Origin: an uncultured Spirochaetia bacterium
GTDB lineage: Bacteria; Spirochaetota; Brachyspiria; Brachyspirales; Brachyspiraceae
NCBI GenBank assembly: GCA_947040945.1
Contig: CAMRCO010000010.1
Coordinates: forward strand, 1 to 37,533
Direction: 5' to 3'
Length of the DNA: 37,533 nt
Shown: in pieces, positions 23,752 through 32,839 of the stretch
Layout of the letters: the number at the start of each line of letters is the position of its first letter
Numbering within the stretch: position 1 is the stretch's first letter
Position numbers and translations under genes: made by a program
Notes under the pieces: model-generated
Database searches by the model: none
What the model was told of the DNA's origin: nothing
What the model saw: only the letters and a program-made list of their open reading frames with translations

Positions 23752-24609
23752 TTATGCTGTTATTTCTATAATATGCATACTTTTTATACTACATGTACTT
23801 CCTGTATCTTTTGAAATTTCATCAACTAGACTTTTAATTGTTATTTTATTATCTGTGAATAATTTCTGATCAATTAGTACTGATTCAGAGAACCAAGAGT
23901 TCATCTTGCCTTCCACAATTTTCCCTACCATATCACCTGTTTTACCAGAATCAGTAGTGATTTTTTCAAATATTTCTCTTTGTTCTTTTACAGCAGCCTC
24001 GTCTAAACTATCTCTATTAACAGCTAAAGGTTTTTCACTAGCAGTATGCATAGCAATTTGATTAGCTAATTCAAAAGATTTTTCAGTTTTAGGCTTACAA
24101 TCAAATTCAACTATTGTTAGAAGTTTGTTTGTAAAATGCTTGTAGATTCCAAAGAAACCATCTGTCTTTATGTTCATGACTTTACTTAAAACAGTTTTTT
24201 CGCCCATTTTCTGTATTAAAGCATTAATCATATCAAGTACAGTGTCGCCTGATTCTGTTTTTGTAGCAAGCACAGTGTCTACAGTTGGATTATCAATAGA
24301 AGCTATAATATTAACTATATTATCAGCCAAAGTTTGAAAAGTTTCATTTTTAGCAACAAAATCTGTTTCACACTGAAGCTCAGCATAGGCTATATGGTTT
24401 TTTTCATCGTTTAAAAATATTTTTATAATACCTTCTTTAGCATTACGTTCACTTTTTTTAGCAGCAGTAACAGCTCCACGTTCTTTAAGTAAACGAATAG
24501 CTTTATCAATATCTCCATCAGATTCACTAAGAGCTTTTTTACAGTCCATAATTCCAACGCCTGTACGTTCTCTTAGGTCTTTAATCATATCCATAGTAAT
24601 ATTTGCCAT
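23752..24609 (-). CDS. tsf: Elongation factor Ts
   Basis: Nucleotide exchange factor that regenerates EF-Tu-GTP. The N-terminal UBA-like domain reads MIKDLRERTGVGIMDCKKAL, and the EF-Tu contact motif TDFVAKN is at residues 82-88. 285 residues is normal. AAGGA precedes the ATG. It follows rpsB by 34 bp in the common rpsB-tsf order and ends at a strong terminator. Confidence 0.98.
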   Translation of the reverse strand: MANITMDMIKDLRERTGVGIMDCKKALSESDGDIDKAIRLLKERGAVTAAKKSERNAKEGIIKIFLNDEKNHIAYAELQCETDFVAKNETFQTLADNIVNIIASIDNPTVDTVLATKTESGDTVLDMINALIQKMGEKTVLSKVMNIKTDGFFGIYKHFTNKLLTIVEFDCKPKTEKSFELANQIAMHTASEKPLAVNRDSLDEAAVKEQREIFEKITTDSGKTGDMVGKIVEGKMNSWFSESVLIDQKLFTDNKITIKSLVDEISKDTGSTCSIKSMHIIEITA

Positions 24610-24643
24610 ATTTATTATATCCTTATAATTATCTAATTTTTAT

Positions 24644-25432
24644 TTATTCTGTAGTAGCAACAGTATCATCATCTTTTTTAGTTTCTACTACTGCCTCTTC
24701 TTTAGTTTCAGATACTAATTCTTCTTCTCTTGCTAATGATTCTTTACCAGACTCATTTAAACCTTCAATGATTGCTGATGATATAACATTAGTAAACAAA
24801 GTGATGGCACGTATAGCGTCATCATTTCCGGGAATAGGGTAGTCAATAACATCAGGATTACAGTTTGTATCTACTACAGCAACAACAGGAATACCTAATT
24901 TTCTAGCTTCACTTATAGCAATAGCCTCTTGAACAGGGTCTATTACAAACATCATGTCAGGTAGGTTTTCCATATCTTTTATACCTGAGAAGTTTTTTTC
25001 AAGTTTTTCTTTTTCTTTTAATAATAAAATAACTTCTTTTTTAGGTAATTTGCTAAAAGTGTCATCAATTTCCATTTTTTCAATACGCTTAAGTCTTGCG
25101 ATACTTTTTTTAATTGTTGGATAATTAGTGAGCATTCCTCCTAACCATCTATGATCAATATAGTACATATCACATTTTAGAGCTGAATCTCTAATACTTT
25201 GAGATGCTTGTTTTTTTGTTCCAACAAATAAGAAAGTTCCGCCATTTCTAGCAGCCTCTTTAACAACATTATGTGCTTTTTCAACATACTTTAATGTCTT
25301 CATGAGGTCAATAATATAAATATCATTTCTCTCCTGAAAAATAAACGGCTTCATACGTGGGTCCCATTTTCTTGTTGGGTGTCCGAAATGCACGCCTGCT
25401 TCAAGCAAGTCTTTCATAACTGGTAATGCCAT
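24644..25432 (-). CDS. rpsB: 30S ribosomal protein S2
   Basis: S2 protein of the small ribosomal subunit. Family hallmarks are [21 protein letters not shown]-like opening sequence, [17 protein letters not shown] in the middle and [27 protein letters not shown] in the second half. 262 residues; the last 35 are an acidic Glu/Thr/Val-rich tail ([20 protein letters not shown]), longer than in E. coli. AAGGA precedes the ATG at 25432. Its own promoter and a structured leader lie upstream; tsf follows. Confidence 0.98.
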   Translation of the reverse strand: MALPVMKDLLEAGVHFGHPTRKWDPRMKPFIFQERNDIYIIDLMKTLKYVEKAHNVVKEAARNGGTFLFVGTKKQASQSIRDSALKCDMYYIDHRWLGGMLTNYPTIKKSIARLKRIEKMEIDDTFSKLPKKEVILLLKEKEKLEKNFSGIKDMENLPDMMFVIDPVQEAIAISEARKLGIPVVAVVDTNCNPDVIDYPIPGNDDAIRAITLFTNVISSAIIEGLNESGKESLAREEELVSETKEEAVVETKKDDDTVATTE

Positions 25433-25452
25433 AAAAAATCCTTATAAAAATA

Positions 25453-25471
25453 GAGTACCGACTTGGTACTC
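25453..25471 (-). promoter_or_regulatory. 7-bp hairpin with T-tail in the rpsB leader
   Basis: On the minus strand GAGTACC-AAGTC-GGTACTC is a perfect hairpin followed by TATTTTT, then AAGGA and the rpsB ATG 20 bases downstream. It looks like a terminator or attenuator close to the ribosome-binding site. A second stem, TTACAA/TTGTAA, lies at 25504-25519 in the same leader. Confidence 0.55.
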
Positions 25472-25584
25472 CTTTTCTCAAAATTATTATCATAATGCTT
25501 TGATTACAAATTATTGTAACAACACAACTTTAAGCCGTGTTTCGCTAATTATGGAAGAGTTATACCTAAAAATCGATCTCTTTA

Positions 25585-25612
25585 ATTATATATTATTATG
25601 ATTATTTTACAA
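25585..25612 (-). promoter_or_regulatory. rpsB-tsf promoter
   Basis: On the minus strand TTGTAA (25612-25607) and TATAAT (25590-25585) are 16 bases apart. The -35 box sits just outside the GmhA-like gene's stop. The resulting leader to the rpsB start is about 145 bases. Confidence 0.65.
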
Positions 25613-25617
25613 CTATT

Positions 25618-26253
25618 TTATTCTCGTATTTCTGTAAAAAAATACTTTTCAACTTCTAAACAAATAGTATGATATATTGGCAAATGATATTCTTGTATTC
25701 TGTATGTTTCATTAGATGGAGCTTTAATTCTGATGTCGCTCACAAGTGATAATGCTCCTCCATTTTTGCCTGTCATAGAAATAATTTTTATACCCATAGC
25801 TTTTGCTAATGTTGTTGTATATAAAATATTTTTTGAGTTTCCTGATGTGCTAAAGGCAATAAAAATATCCCCACTTTCGCCAAAGCCTAAAAGTTGCTGT
25901 GCAAAAACAAGATATGGATCTCTATCATTTGAGTATGCGGTGCTTAAACTAGGGTGCGAGGTTAGGGCAACGGCTTTTAATGGGCTTTCTAATGTATTTC
26001 CTATGTATTCGCCATTTAGGGAATCTATTTCTATTAATTTATCTTTAAGTTTTTTATCAATTTTGCGTTTTCTCACAAACGACTTCATGAGCTCTCCTGC
26101 CATGTGCTCGCAGTCAGAAGCGCTTCCTCCATTACCTGCTAAAAGTACTTTGCCATTATTTTTATATGTTTCTATAATAGCTTTTATGGCAGACTCTATT
26201 TCGGGAGCTGTGTCTTTAAGGGCGGGGTATCTTTCTAATAATTTATTAAGCAT
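25618..26253 (-). CDS. SIS-domain phosphosugar isomerase, GmhA-like
   Basis: 211-residue sugar-phosphate isomerase-type protein. KVLLAGNGGSASDCEHMAGEL is the family's phosphate-binding loop; IAFSTSGNSKNIL is the second Ser/Thr-rich loop. EYHLPIYHTICLEVEKYFF contains the catalytic His region. GmhA converts sedoheptulose 7-phosphate to a heptose phosphate for the LPS core. A central stretch of about 25 residues after KSFVRKRK is longer than in E. coli GmhA and matches a broader subgroup, so the substrate is open. It follows recN by 26 bp. Confidence 0.82.
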   Translation of the reverse strand: MLNKLLERYPALKDTAPEIESAIKAIIETYKNNGKVLLAGNGGSASDCEHMAGELMKSFVRKRKIDKKLKDKLIEIDSLNGEYIGNTLESPLKAVALTSHPSLSTAYSNDRDPYLVFAQQLLGFGESGDIFIAFSTSGNSKNILYTTTLAKAMGIKIISMTGKNGGALSLVSDIRIKAPSNETYRIQEYHLPIYHTICLEVEKYFFTEIRE

Positions 26254-26279
26254 AACACTTATTTCCTAATATAAAATAT

Positions 26280-27986
26280 TTAATGAACATTTTTAAGCAT
26301 TTGTGAAGCATGCTCTATGCTTACCTCTGTTATTTCTTTGCCTGCCATCATTCTTGCCACTTCATATATTCTTTCTTCATTTTTTATTTCATTAATTTTT
26401 GAGGTAACAACATCAGAGCCTTCGTCTTTTGTAACCTTAAAATGACTTTTAGCGTAAATCGCTATTTGTGCCAAATGTGTAACAGCAATAACTTGTTTAT
26501 TTTTTGAAAGGGCAGCTATTTTCTCACCTATAACTTCAGCTATCCCTCCACCAACACCAACATCAATTTCGTCAAAAACCATAGTCTCTGTAAAGTCGCC
26601 AGTTGACAAAACTGTTTTAAGAGAGAGCATTATTCTTGATACTTCTCCACCTGATGCAATTTTTCTAAGAGGTAAAAATATAGCCTGTTTATTTGGAGCG
26701 ATAATAAACTCTATATTGTCAATACCTTTGTTTGTTGATTTATATTTTACTCCATCAATTTCAAGGACACCGTCATCACTTTCTTCATTGCTTATTTCTA
26801 TGTCGAATCTTGTCGAAGACATTCCAAGGTCACTCATCTCGCTTTCAATTTTCTGTAAGAATTCAGTTCTTTTTTCTTTTCTAATTGATGACAACTCTTT
26901 TGCTAAACTACTCGCTTCCTTACGGTTTTCCTCAATTTCTATTTTTAGATTTTTTATATCAGTTTCAGAAAAATCAAGTGTGCTAAGTTTTTCTCGAGCA
27001 TTGTTCGCATATTCAAGTATTTCTTTAATGTTTGATCCATATTTTTTCTTCAAAGTATTTATAAAAAATAATCGCTCATTTGACTCTTCAAGCGTTTGTG
27101 GATTATATTTTGTTTTTTGTCTAATTTCGTTTAAAACGTTTTTAATGTCTTCAAGGTTTAAGGTAACTCCTTCAACTTGAGATATAATGTCTTCAATTTT
27201 ATTTTCATATACACTAAGGCTTTGTAATAAACTTAAATCTCTCATAAGTTTTGTGTATGCCCCATTCTCGCTACCAAAAATATCTTTAATAACAGTAGAA
27301 AGTATATTGTCAATATTTTCAGCATTACTCATAACACTAATATCATTTTTTAAGTCTTCATCTTCATTTATTTTTAATTTAGCATTTTCAATTTCTTCTA
27401 AAGCAAATGTCAGAAATGACTTTTCTTTAAGTATAGTGTTTTTATTATTCATTATTTCATTATACTTATTTTCAAGGTTCATAAGTTTTTTGTATGAGGC
27501 TTGATACTTTGAAAGCAGTTTATCTACTTGTAAATAACTGTCATAAAAAAGTATATGATTTTGTTGATTAAATAGTGATTGATGTTCATGTTGTCCATGT
27601 ATATCGACGAGCAAGTCGCCAAGCTCTTTAAGTTCAGCTACACGCACGCCTGTTGAGTTTATAAATGATTTACTTTTTCCGTCTTTGCTAATTTCTCTTT
27701 TTATAATAAGCTCATTACCACTTATATTGATTCCCCATTCGAGTAATTTTTCTTTAATAACAGAATTACCACTTGTAAGTTCAAATGTTCCTATAACAAG
27801 AAGTTTTTCAGCATTAACACCAACAACTCTAACAGATCCTTTCTCGCCTGTTATAAGCTCAAGTGCACTTATTATAATACTTTTTCCAGCTCCAGTTTCT
27901 CCTGTAAGAACATTAAAGCCATTATCAAGTACAATTTTTAATTTATCTATTAAAATAAAATTTCTAATCTCTAAAGATTTAAGCAT
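26280..27986 (-). CDS. recN: DNA repair ATPase RecN
   Basis: SMC-like ATPase of double-strand break repair. It has an N-terminal FNVLTGETGAGKS Walker A (GETGAGKS at residues 29-36), two coiled-coil arms rich in Lys/Glu/Leu between about 150 and 370, then the C-terminal ATPase half with KIASGGEVSRIMLSLK signature and VFDEIDVGVGGGIAEVIG Walker B. DIHGQHEHQSLFN is a RecN hallmark. 568 residues is normal. The ATG at 27986 is 2 bp after the nadK stop with GGGG upstream, so it is co-transcribed with nadK and glmM. Confidence 0.97.
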   Translation of the reverse strand: MLKSLEIRNFILIDKLKIVLDNGFNVLTGETGAGKSIIISALELITGEKGSVRVVGVNAEKLLVIGTFELTSGNSVIKEKLLEWGINISGNELIIKREISKDGKSKSFINSTGVRVAELKELGDLLVDIHGQHEHQSLFNQQNHILFYDSYLQVDKLLSKYQASYKKLMNLENKYNEIMNNKNTILKEKSFLTFALEEIENAKLKINEDEDLKNDISVMSNAENIDNILSTVIKDIFGSENGAYTKLMRDLSLLQSLSVYENKIEDIISQVEGVTLNLEDIKNVLNEIRQKTKYNPQTLEESNERLFFINTLKKKYGSNIKEILEYANNAREKLSTLDFSETDIKNLKIEIEENRKEASSLAKELSSIRKEKRTEFLQKIESEMSDLGMSSTRFDIEISNEESDDGVLEIDGVKYKSTNKGIDNIEFIIAPNKQAIFLPLRKIASGGEVSRIMLSLKTVLSTGDFTETMVFDEIDVGVGGGIAEVIGEKIAALSKNKQVIAVTHLAQIAIYAKSHFKVTKDEGSDVVTSKINEIKNEERIYEVARMMAGKEITEVSIEHASQMLKNVH

Positions 27987-27988
27987 TA

Positions 27989-28855
27989 CTAAATACCCCA
28001 GTTTAATTTGTCAAGAAGTGTGTCATAAAACTTTCTATCATTGTTTTGAAAAATAAGACAACTCTTTTTTGCTGCTGTAATATATATTTTATCCAAATTA
28101 TTTATTTTAGCAATATGGTCTCCGTCTATTGTTATGTTCGCAAGTGAAGATTTTTTATTAAGTTTAATTTCAATATTGTCTTTATCAGGTATAATAATTG
28201 GTCTAAATGTTAAGGAATGTGGAGCAATTGGAACAAATGATAAAGCACGAAGCGAAGGAGACACTATAGGACCTCCTGCACTTAAAGCGTATGCTGTAGA
28301 ACCTGTAGGGGTTGCTATAACAACTCCATCACCTACAAGTCTTGATATTGGTCTTCCTAATATAGTAGCATCTAAATGTATAGGGCGTCCTTCGGGTTTG
28401 CTAACAACAATGTCATTAATAGCATTATAATGTTCAGATGTAGATTGATGATATTCTACTTTAATAGATAAAACAAGACGTTTTTCTATTGTATGTAGTT
28501 CATTTTTACCACTTAAAAAATCTTTTAATATTAAAACAGCATCTTTAGGTACAATTTCTGCTATAAACCCTAAAGTACCATAATATATAGGCAACACTGG
28601 TATATCATACTTTATAGCTATTTTTAATGCTGATAAAAGAGTCCCATCACCGCCAATTGATATTATTAAGAAAGCCGATTTTAGACTTATGCTTGCTTTT
28701 TCTCTGTAAGATTTTTCTCTAATATCATAGTCTATTATTACGATTTTTTTATTATAATACTCAGATATTTCTCTGATTTCAGATACTATACTACCTGTTC
28801 CTTTTTTAGTATTATTAACTACCACCCCAATATGGTCTTTTATCTTTCTGTCCAT
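27989..28855 (-). CDS. nadK: NAD kinase
   Basis: Phosphorylates NAD to NADP. The GGDG motif (residues 68-71, in SIGGDGTLLSALK) and the NAD-binding DGVVIATPTGSTAYALSAGG are plain. 288 residues is normal. The ATG at 28855 shares a base with the glmM stop (TAATG), a sign of translational coupling; recN follows by 2 bp, a common pairing in bacteria. Confidence 0.97.
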   Translation of the reverse strand: MDRKIKDHIGVVVNNTKKGTGSIVSEIREISEYYNKKIVIIDYDIREKSYREKASISLKSAFLIISIGGDGTLLSALKIAIKYDIPVLPIYYGTLGFIAEIVPKDAVLILKDFLSGKNELHTIEKRLVLSIKVEYHQSTSEHYNAINDIVVSKPEGRPIHLDATILGRPISRLVGDGVVIATPTGSTAYALSAGGPIVSPSLRALSFVPIAPHSLTFRPIIIPDKDNIEIKLNKKSSLANITIDGDHIAKINNLDKIYITAAKKSCLIFQNNDRKFYDTLLDKLNWGI

Positions 28856-30213
28856 TATTGTGTCATTTCTAATATATCTTTTACTTTTTGTATATACTCT
28901 TTAGCTTCTTTTACAGTTTTTGCCTCAGCTATAATACGTACTGCATTTTCAGTGTTTGATGCACGTACATGTACCCAAGAGTTTTCAAATTCTACTTTTA
29001 TTCCATCAATGTCTACTATTGTAGCATCCTTAAATAAAGCTTTCATCTTTTTAAGAACTGTTTTTTGATTAAATGATCCTACCTCAATTTTATCTTTCAC
29101 TATTTTATAAAGTGGCAATTCAGCTACAAGCTCTTTTATAGTTTTTTTACTTGTAGCCATAAGTTCTAATATGAGAGCAATACCAAGTAAAGAGTCTCGC
29201 CCGGGAGTTACTTCAGGAACAATTACTCCTCCATTACCTTCTCCACCAAAATATAGTTTATTCTTTCTTAGGTAATCAGATACATTAATCTCACCAATCG
29301 CTGTTCTAAATACTTTACTAGAAGTTTCTTTTGCAATGTCATCTATCATTGATGATGTTGATAGGTTTACGGCAGCATTTCCTTTGCCAACCATCCACAA
29401 ATATTTAGCACATAAAGCAAGTGTGTATTCCTCACTTAAAGCAGTCCCGTCATCTAAAACTATAGCAAGCCTGTCAGCATCAGGATCTTGAGTGAATCCA
29501 ATATCTGCTTTTTCTTTTTTTACAAGATTTGACAGACTAGTCATGCTACTTGGTGAAGGTTCTGCTGTGTGTGCAAATTTACCTGTATTCTCATCATTAA
29601 TAGAAACTTCTTTAACCCCTAATGCTTTAAGTAGAGGAGGAGTTGCGAAAAGTCCTGTCCCATTAACATAATCACATGCAACCTTAAAATTAGCTTTTTT
29701 TATTTTGTCAGCATCTATAAACCTTACAACTCTTTTAACATGCTCATCTATGGCATTATCTATTTTTTCATATTTACCTATTTTTAATGCACTCTTAAAC
29801 GATGTTACTTTATTATTATAGTTTTTAATTAACTGATTAATACTTTCTTGATCAAGAAATCTACCATTTTTACCAACAAGTTTTAATGCATTCCACTCAA
29901 TTGGGTTATGACTTGCTGAAACAATTATAGCACCATGAAGGTTTAATTTATTAGCCATATATAGGGCTGTTGGTGTTGGTATAATGCCTGCATCTATAAC
30001 ATCAACCCCTGATGCTATTAGTGTTGATGAGACTACATTAGATATCATCTCACCTGTAAGCCTTGTATCTCTTGCTAGAAGTACTTTCGGTTTTGATGAT
30101 GTGAGTAAGCTTGTGAATGCTGATGTGTAGTAAACTATTTCTGGTATATTAAGATTGTCTCCTATAATTCCTCTTATTCCAGATACACTTAACTTTAATG
30201 TAGACGTAGACAT
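28855..30213 (-). CDS. glmM: Phosphohexomutase, probably phosphoglucosamine mutase
   Basis: 452-residue alpha-D-phosphohexomutase. The phosphoserine loop is SASHNP with Ser101; the metal loop is DPDADR at 243-248; the sugar-binding loop GGEGNGG is near 323-329; the phosphate-binding loop is RASNTENAVRII near the C terminus. The probable reaction is glucosamine-6-phosphate to glucosamine-1-phosphate for UDP-GlcNAc and cell-wall synthesis. The loops also occur in phosphomannomutases, and manA is divergent next door, so mannose metabolism is a real alternative. AAGGAG precedes the ATG. It leads the glmM-nadK-recN-gmhA-like operon. Confidence 0.85.
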   Translation of the reverse strand: MSTSTLKLSVSGIRGIIGDNLNIPEIVYYTSAFTSLLTSSKPKVLLARDTRLTGEMISNVVSSTLIASGVDVIDAGIIPTPTALYMANKLNLHGAIIVSASHNPIEWNALKLVGKNGRFLDQESINQLIKNYNNKVTSFKSALKIGKYEKIDNAIDEHVKRVVRFIDADKIKKANFKVACDYVNGTGLFATPPLLKALGVKEVSINDENTGKFAHTAEPSPSSMTSLSNLVKKEKADIGFTQDPDADRLAIVLDDGTALSEEYTLALCAKYLWMVGKGNAAVNLSTSSMIDDIAKETSSKVFRTAIGEINVSDYLRKNKLYFGGEGNGGVIVPEVTPGRDSLLGIALILELMATSKKTIKELVAELPLYKIVKDKIEVGSFNQKTVLKKMKALFKDATIVDIDGIKVEFENSWVHVRASNTENAVRIIAEAKTVKEAKEYIQKVKDILEMTQ

Positions 30214-30261
30214 TTATTCTCCTTAAAAAAATAATTTATTACGAAAATTGTATTAGCTCAA

Positions 30262-30290
30262 AGTATAATAGCAAAACACTTTCTTGTCAA
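30262..30290 (-). promoter_or_regulatory. Strong promoter of glmM-nadK-recN
   Basis: On the minus strand TTGACA (30290-30285) and TATACT (30267-30262) are 17 bases apart, close to consensus. Transcription would start near 30255, about 42 bases before the glmM ATG. Confidence 0.8.
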
Positions 30291-30327
30291 AGATTTTTTT
30301 TAATTAATTATGTAATCATTTTTATTG

Positions 30328-30356
30328 TTGTAATAATTAATGTTTCTCTGTATAAT
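30328..30356 (+). promoter_or_regulatory. manA promoter placing the start site on the ATG
   Basis: TTGTAA (30328-30333) and TATAAT (30351-30356) are 17 bases apart. The -10 box ends only six bases before the manA ATG at 30363, so a transcript starting seven bases after it would begin at the start codon. Confidence 0.65.
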
Positions 30357-30362
30357 CATTTT

Positions 30363-31331
30363 ATGTATATAATAGAATTTGAAGATATCGGAAAAGAAAT
30401 TATATGGGGAGGAAATAAACTCGCTTCCACATATAAAAAAGATTTTGATAAATCTAAAAATATAGCTGAAAGCTGGAATATTAGCCCGATTAAAGGTAGT
30501 GAAAGCATTGTTAAAAATGGAGTGTTTAAAGGCAAAGCTATTAATGAGCTTGCTTCTGAAAATATTTTTGGATTAAAATCAAAAGATTATTTTCCTATCT
30601 TTATAAAAATGATTGATGCTAATAAGAAACTTTCAATACAAGTGCATCCTAATGAAGAATATGCTATGAAAACTCATAATGAGCATGGCAAAAATGAAAT
30701 GTGGTATATTATGGATGCGGAACTTGATGCTAAACTTCTTATTGGACTTAAAAGTGGTGTTAGTGTCGATATGCTTAAAAGTGCTTTAGAAAATGATGAG
30801 AATATAGAAGATATGTTTCACTATGAAGACATAAAGAAAGGAGATGTGTTCTATATCCCTTCTGGTTGTATTCATGCTATAATGGGTGGAGCTTTAATAG
30901 CAGAGATACAGACTCCAAGTAACATTACATACAGAATATATGATTGGAATAGAGTTGGAGACAATGGTGAAAAAAGAGAATTACATTTAGAAGATGCTTT
31001 TAATGTAATAGAACCGTTTTGTGTGAATGATACTAAAATAAATAAAACATATAAAAGCTATGATAATTATAAAATATCTCATATCATAGATAATGAGTTT
31101 TTTTGCGTAGACGAGATTATACTAGATGAAGGAAGTGAATATAGTTCTAGCACAAATGCTGAGTGTTTTGAGATAATATTTATTTTAGATGGAATGGGAA
31201 ATATTTCAGCTACAAATAAAATTGATATTTATGCGGGCAAAACATTGCTTATCCCGTCTTCACTTGGTAGCTTTAATGTATGTGCTGACTCTGAATTGAC
31301 TTTTTTAATGATTAAGCGTTTAAGGTATTAA
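30363..31331 (+). CDS. manA: Mannose-6-phosphate isomerase, class I
   Basis: Interconverts mannose 6-phosphate and fructose 6-phosphate. The short (322-residue) type I form opens MYIIEFEDIGKEIIWGGNKL. The zinc ligands are Gln93 and His95 (IQVHPNEEYA), Glu112 (KNEMWYI) and His171 (PSGCIHAIMGG). TPSNITYRIYDW carries the conserved Arg. The ATG cannot move downstream without losing conserved sequence, yet no purine-rich ribosome-binding site precedes it and a promoter abuts it, pointing to leaderless translation. mlaF follows after 2 bp. Confidence 0.95.
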   Translation: MYIIEFEDIGKEIIWGGNKLASTYKKDFDKSKNIAESWNISPIKGSESIVKNGVFKGKAINELASENIFGLKSKDYFPIFIKMIDANKKLSIQVHPNEEYAMKTHNEHGKNEMWYIMDAELDAKLLIGLKSGVSVDMLKSALENDENIEDMFHYEDIKKGDVFYIPSGCIHAIMGGALIAEIQTPSNITYRIYDWNRVGDNGEKRELHLEDAFNVIEPFCVNDTKINKTYKSYDNYKISHIIDNEFFCVDEIILDEGSEYSSSTNAECFEIIFILDGMGNISATNKIDIYAGKTLLIPSSLGSFNVCADSELTFLMIKRLRY

Positions 31332-31333
31332 AA

Positions 31334-32098
31334 GTGGCTTTAATAGAAATACATAATGTACACAAAAAATTTGGTAATCAAGAAGTTTTACGTGGTATTA
31401 ATTTAAGTATTAATAAAGGCGAGACTCTTGCTATAATTGGAAACTCAGGTTGTGGGAAAAGTGTGCTTATAAAACATTTAATAGGATTGCTTCAGCCTGA
31501 TTTAGGAGAGATTTTTATAGATGACAAAAATATAAAAGATCTTGATAGAAAAAATCTTGAGAGTGTTAGGCGAAAATTTGCTATGGTATTTCAAGGGGCG
31601 GCTTTGTTCGATTCCTTAAATGTATATGAGAATGTTAGTTTTGGTTTAAGGCGTATTGAAAAAGATTTAAGTGAAACTAGATTAAAACAAAAGGTTGCTG
31701 AAGTACTTGATATAGTTGGAATGCCTGACACTGAACATAAAATGCCTTCTGAGTTATCTGGAGGTATGCGTAAAAGAGTGGGGCTTGCTCGTGCTGTTGC
31801 TATGAATCCTGAAATACTTTTGTATGATGAGCCGACAACAGGACTTGACCCTATAATGTCACGTGTTATTGATGACTTAATAGTTAAAATGAAAAATATT
31901 TTTAATGTTACGAGTATTGTTGTAACGCATGACATGGTTAGTGTTTTTAGAATGTCAGATAGAGTAGTTATGGTAGATAAAGGTAAAATTATAGAAGGAG
32001 GAAAACCTGAAGACCTATCGAAAATAGACAATGATGTGCTTCAAAAGTTTTTTCGTAGCAGTATTAATGAAAATTTGTCTGTCGATAATATTGGTTAA
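31334..32098 (+). CDS. mlaF: Mla-type phospholipid transport ATPase
   Basis: 254-residue ATPase of the MlaF type, which drives lipid movement between inner and outer membranes together with a permease (MlaE) and MCE proteins. Walker A GNSGCGKS is at residues 36-43; FQGAALFDSLNVYENVSF is the Q-loop region typical for this subgroup; LSGGMRKRVGLARA and LLYDEPTTGLDP complete the site. The start is GTG at 31334 with AAGG eight bases upstream. mlaD follows by 15 bp, but no mlaE is adjacent. Confidence 0.92.
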   Translation: MALIEIHNVHKKFGNQEVLRGINLSINKGETLAIIGNSGCGKSVLIKHLIGLLQPDLGEIFIDDKNIKDLDRKNLESVRRKFAMVFQGAALFDSLNVYENVSFGLRRIEKDLSETRLKQKVAEVLDIVGMPDTEHKMPSELSGGMRKRVGLARAVAMNPEILLYDEPTTGLDPIMSRVIDDLIVKMKNIFNVTSIVVTHDMVSVFRMSDRVVMVDKGKIIEGGKPEDLSKIDNDVLQKFFRSSINENLSVDNIG

Positions 32099-32113
32099 AG
32101 GGGGTATTTTATT

Positions 32114-32815
32114 ATGGATAAAAAAATTAAATTGGGGTTGTTTTTTATACTTACAATAACTCTTTTTGTAATAGGTATTATTGGTTTTGGTAAGATTAAG
32201 CTTAGTAGTAGTGGATATAAAATATATATCGATTATATTTTTACAGGCGACTTACGTGTTAATGGAAAAGTAGCTTATAGAGGTGGCGGTATAGTTATAG
32301 GTTATATTGATGATATTCAAGTTAATAAGGATGGAACTCTAAGAGTTACTACTATTATAACTGATAAAAATATTATTCTTCCAGAAGGAACATTATTTAC
32401 AATTCAGGCTGTAGGTTTTGGTTTAGGCGAGAAATATATTATGTCTACACCACCTGTAGTTGACACTTATGGTATGAAAGGAATAACGCCAGATTCTATA
32501 GTGCGTGGAGTTGACCCTATTAGTTTAGAAAGCACTTTGTCTGGGGTTGATGTTGATAGTCTAAACGAAATTATATTTGATGTGTATGAAGTGTTAGACT
32601 CTTTAAGTACTATGTTAGTGGCAAATGATAAAAATATAACTTCTAGTATAGGTAATATAAATAGTACATTTTCAAATGTAAGTGATATAACAGGTAAATT
32701 ATCTAGTGATGATAAACTTTATAAGGATATACAGGAAACTATAGCTAACTTAAAAGCTTTTAGTGAAGAGATTAAAGATAATCCATCTTCTTTACTTTTT
32801 GCACCTGAAAAATAA
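32114..32815 (+). CDS. mlaD: MCE-domain (MlaD-like) lipid-transport protein
   Basis: 233-residue protein with one N-terminal transmembrane helix (about residues 7-25) and an MCE domain at about 35-120. The stretch including GKVAYRGGGIVIGYIDDIQV corresponds to the family's GLxxGxxVRxxGVxxG motif. A predicted helical tail follows from about 145 to the end. MlaD-type hexamers bind lipid in the periplasm. AGGGGG precedes the ATG. It pairs with mlaF. Confidence 0.88.
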   Translation: MDKKIKLGLFFILTITLFVIGIIGFGKIKLSSSGYKIYIDYIFTGDLRVNGKVAYRGGGIVIGYIDDIQVNKDGTLRVTTIITDKNIILPEGTLFTIQAVGFGLGEKYIMSTPPVVDTYGMKGITPDSIVRGVDPISLESTLSGVDVDSLNEIIFDVYEVLDSLSTMLVANDKNITSSIGNINSTFSNVSDITGKLSSDDKLYKDIQETIANLKAFSEEIKDNPSSLLFAPEK

Positions 32816-32839
32816 TTACAATATTTGGAATAATTACTT

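Noticed and set aside
25733-26269. 178-codon plus-strand frame opposite the GmhA-like gene
   Set aside because: It is a shadow of a conserved SIS-domain gene, with no start signal of its own.
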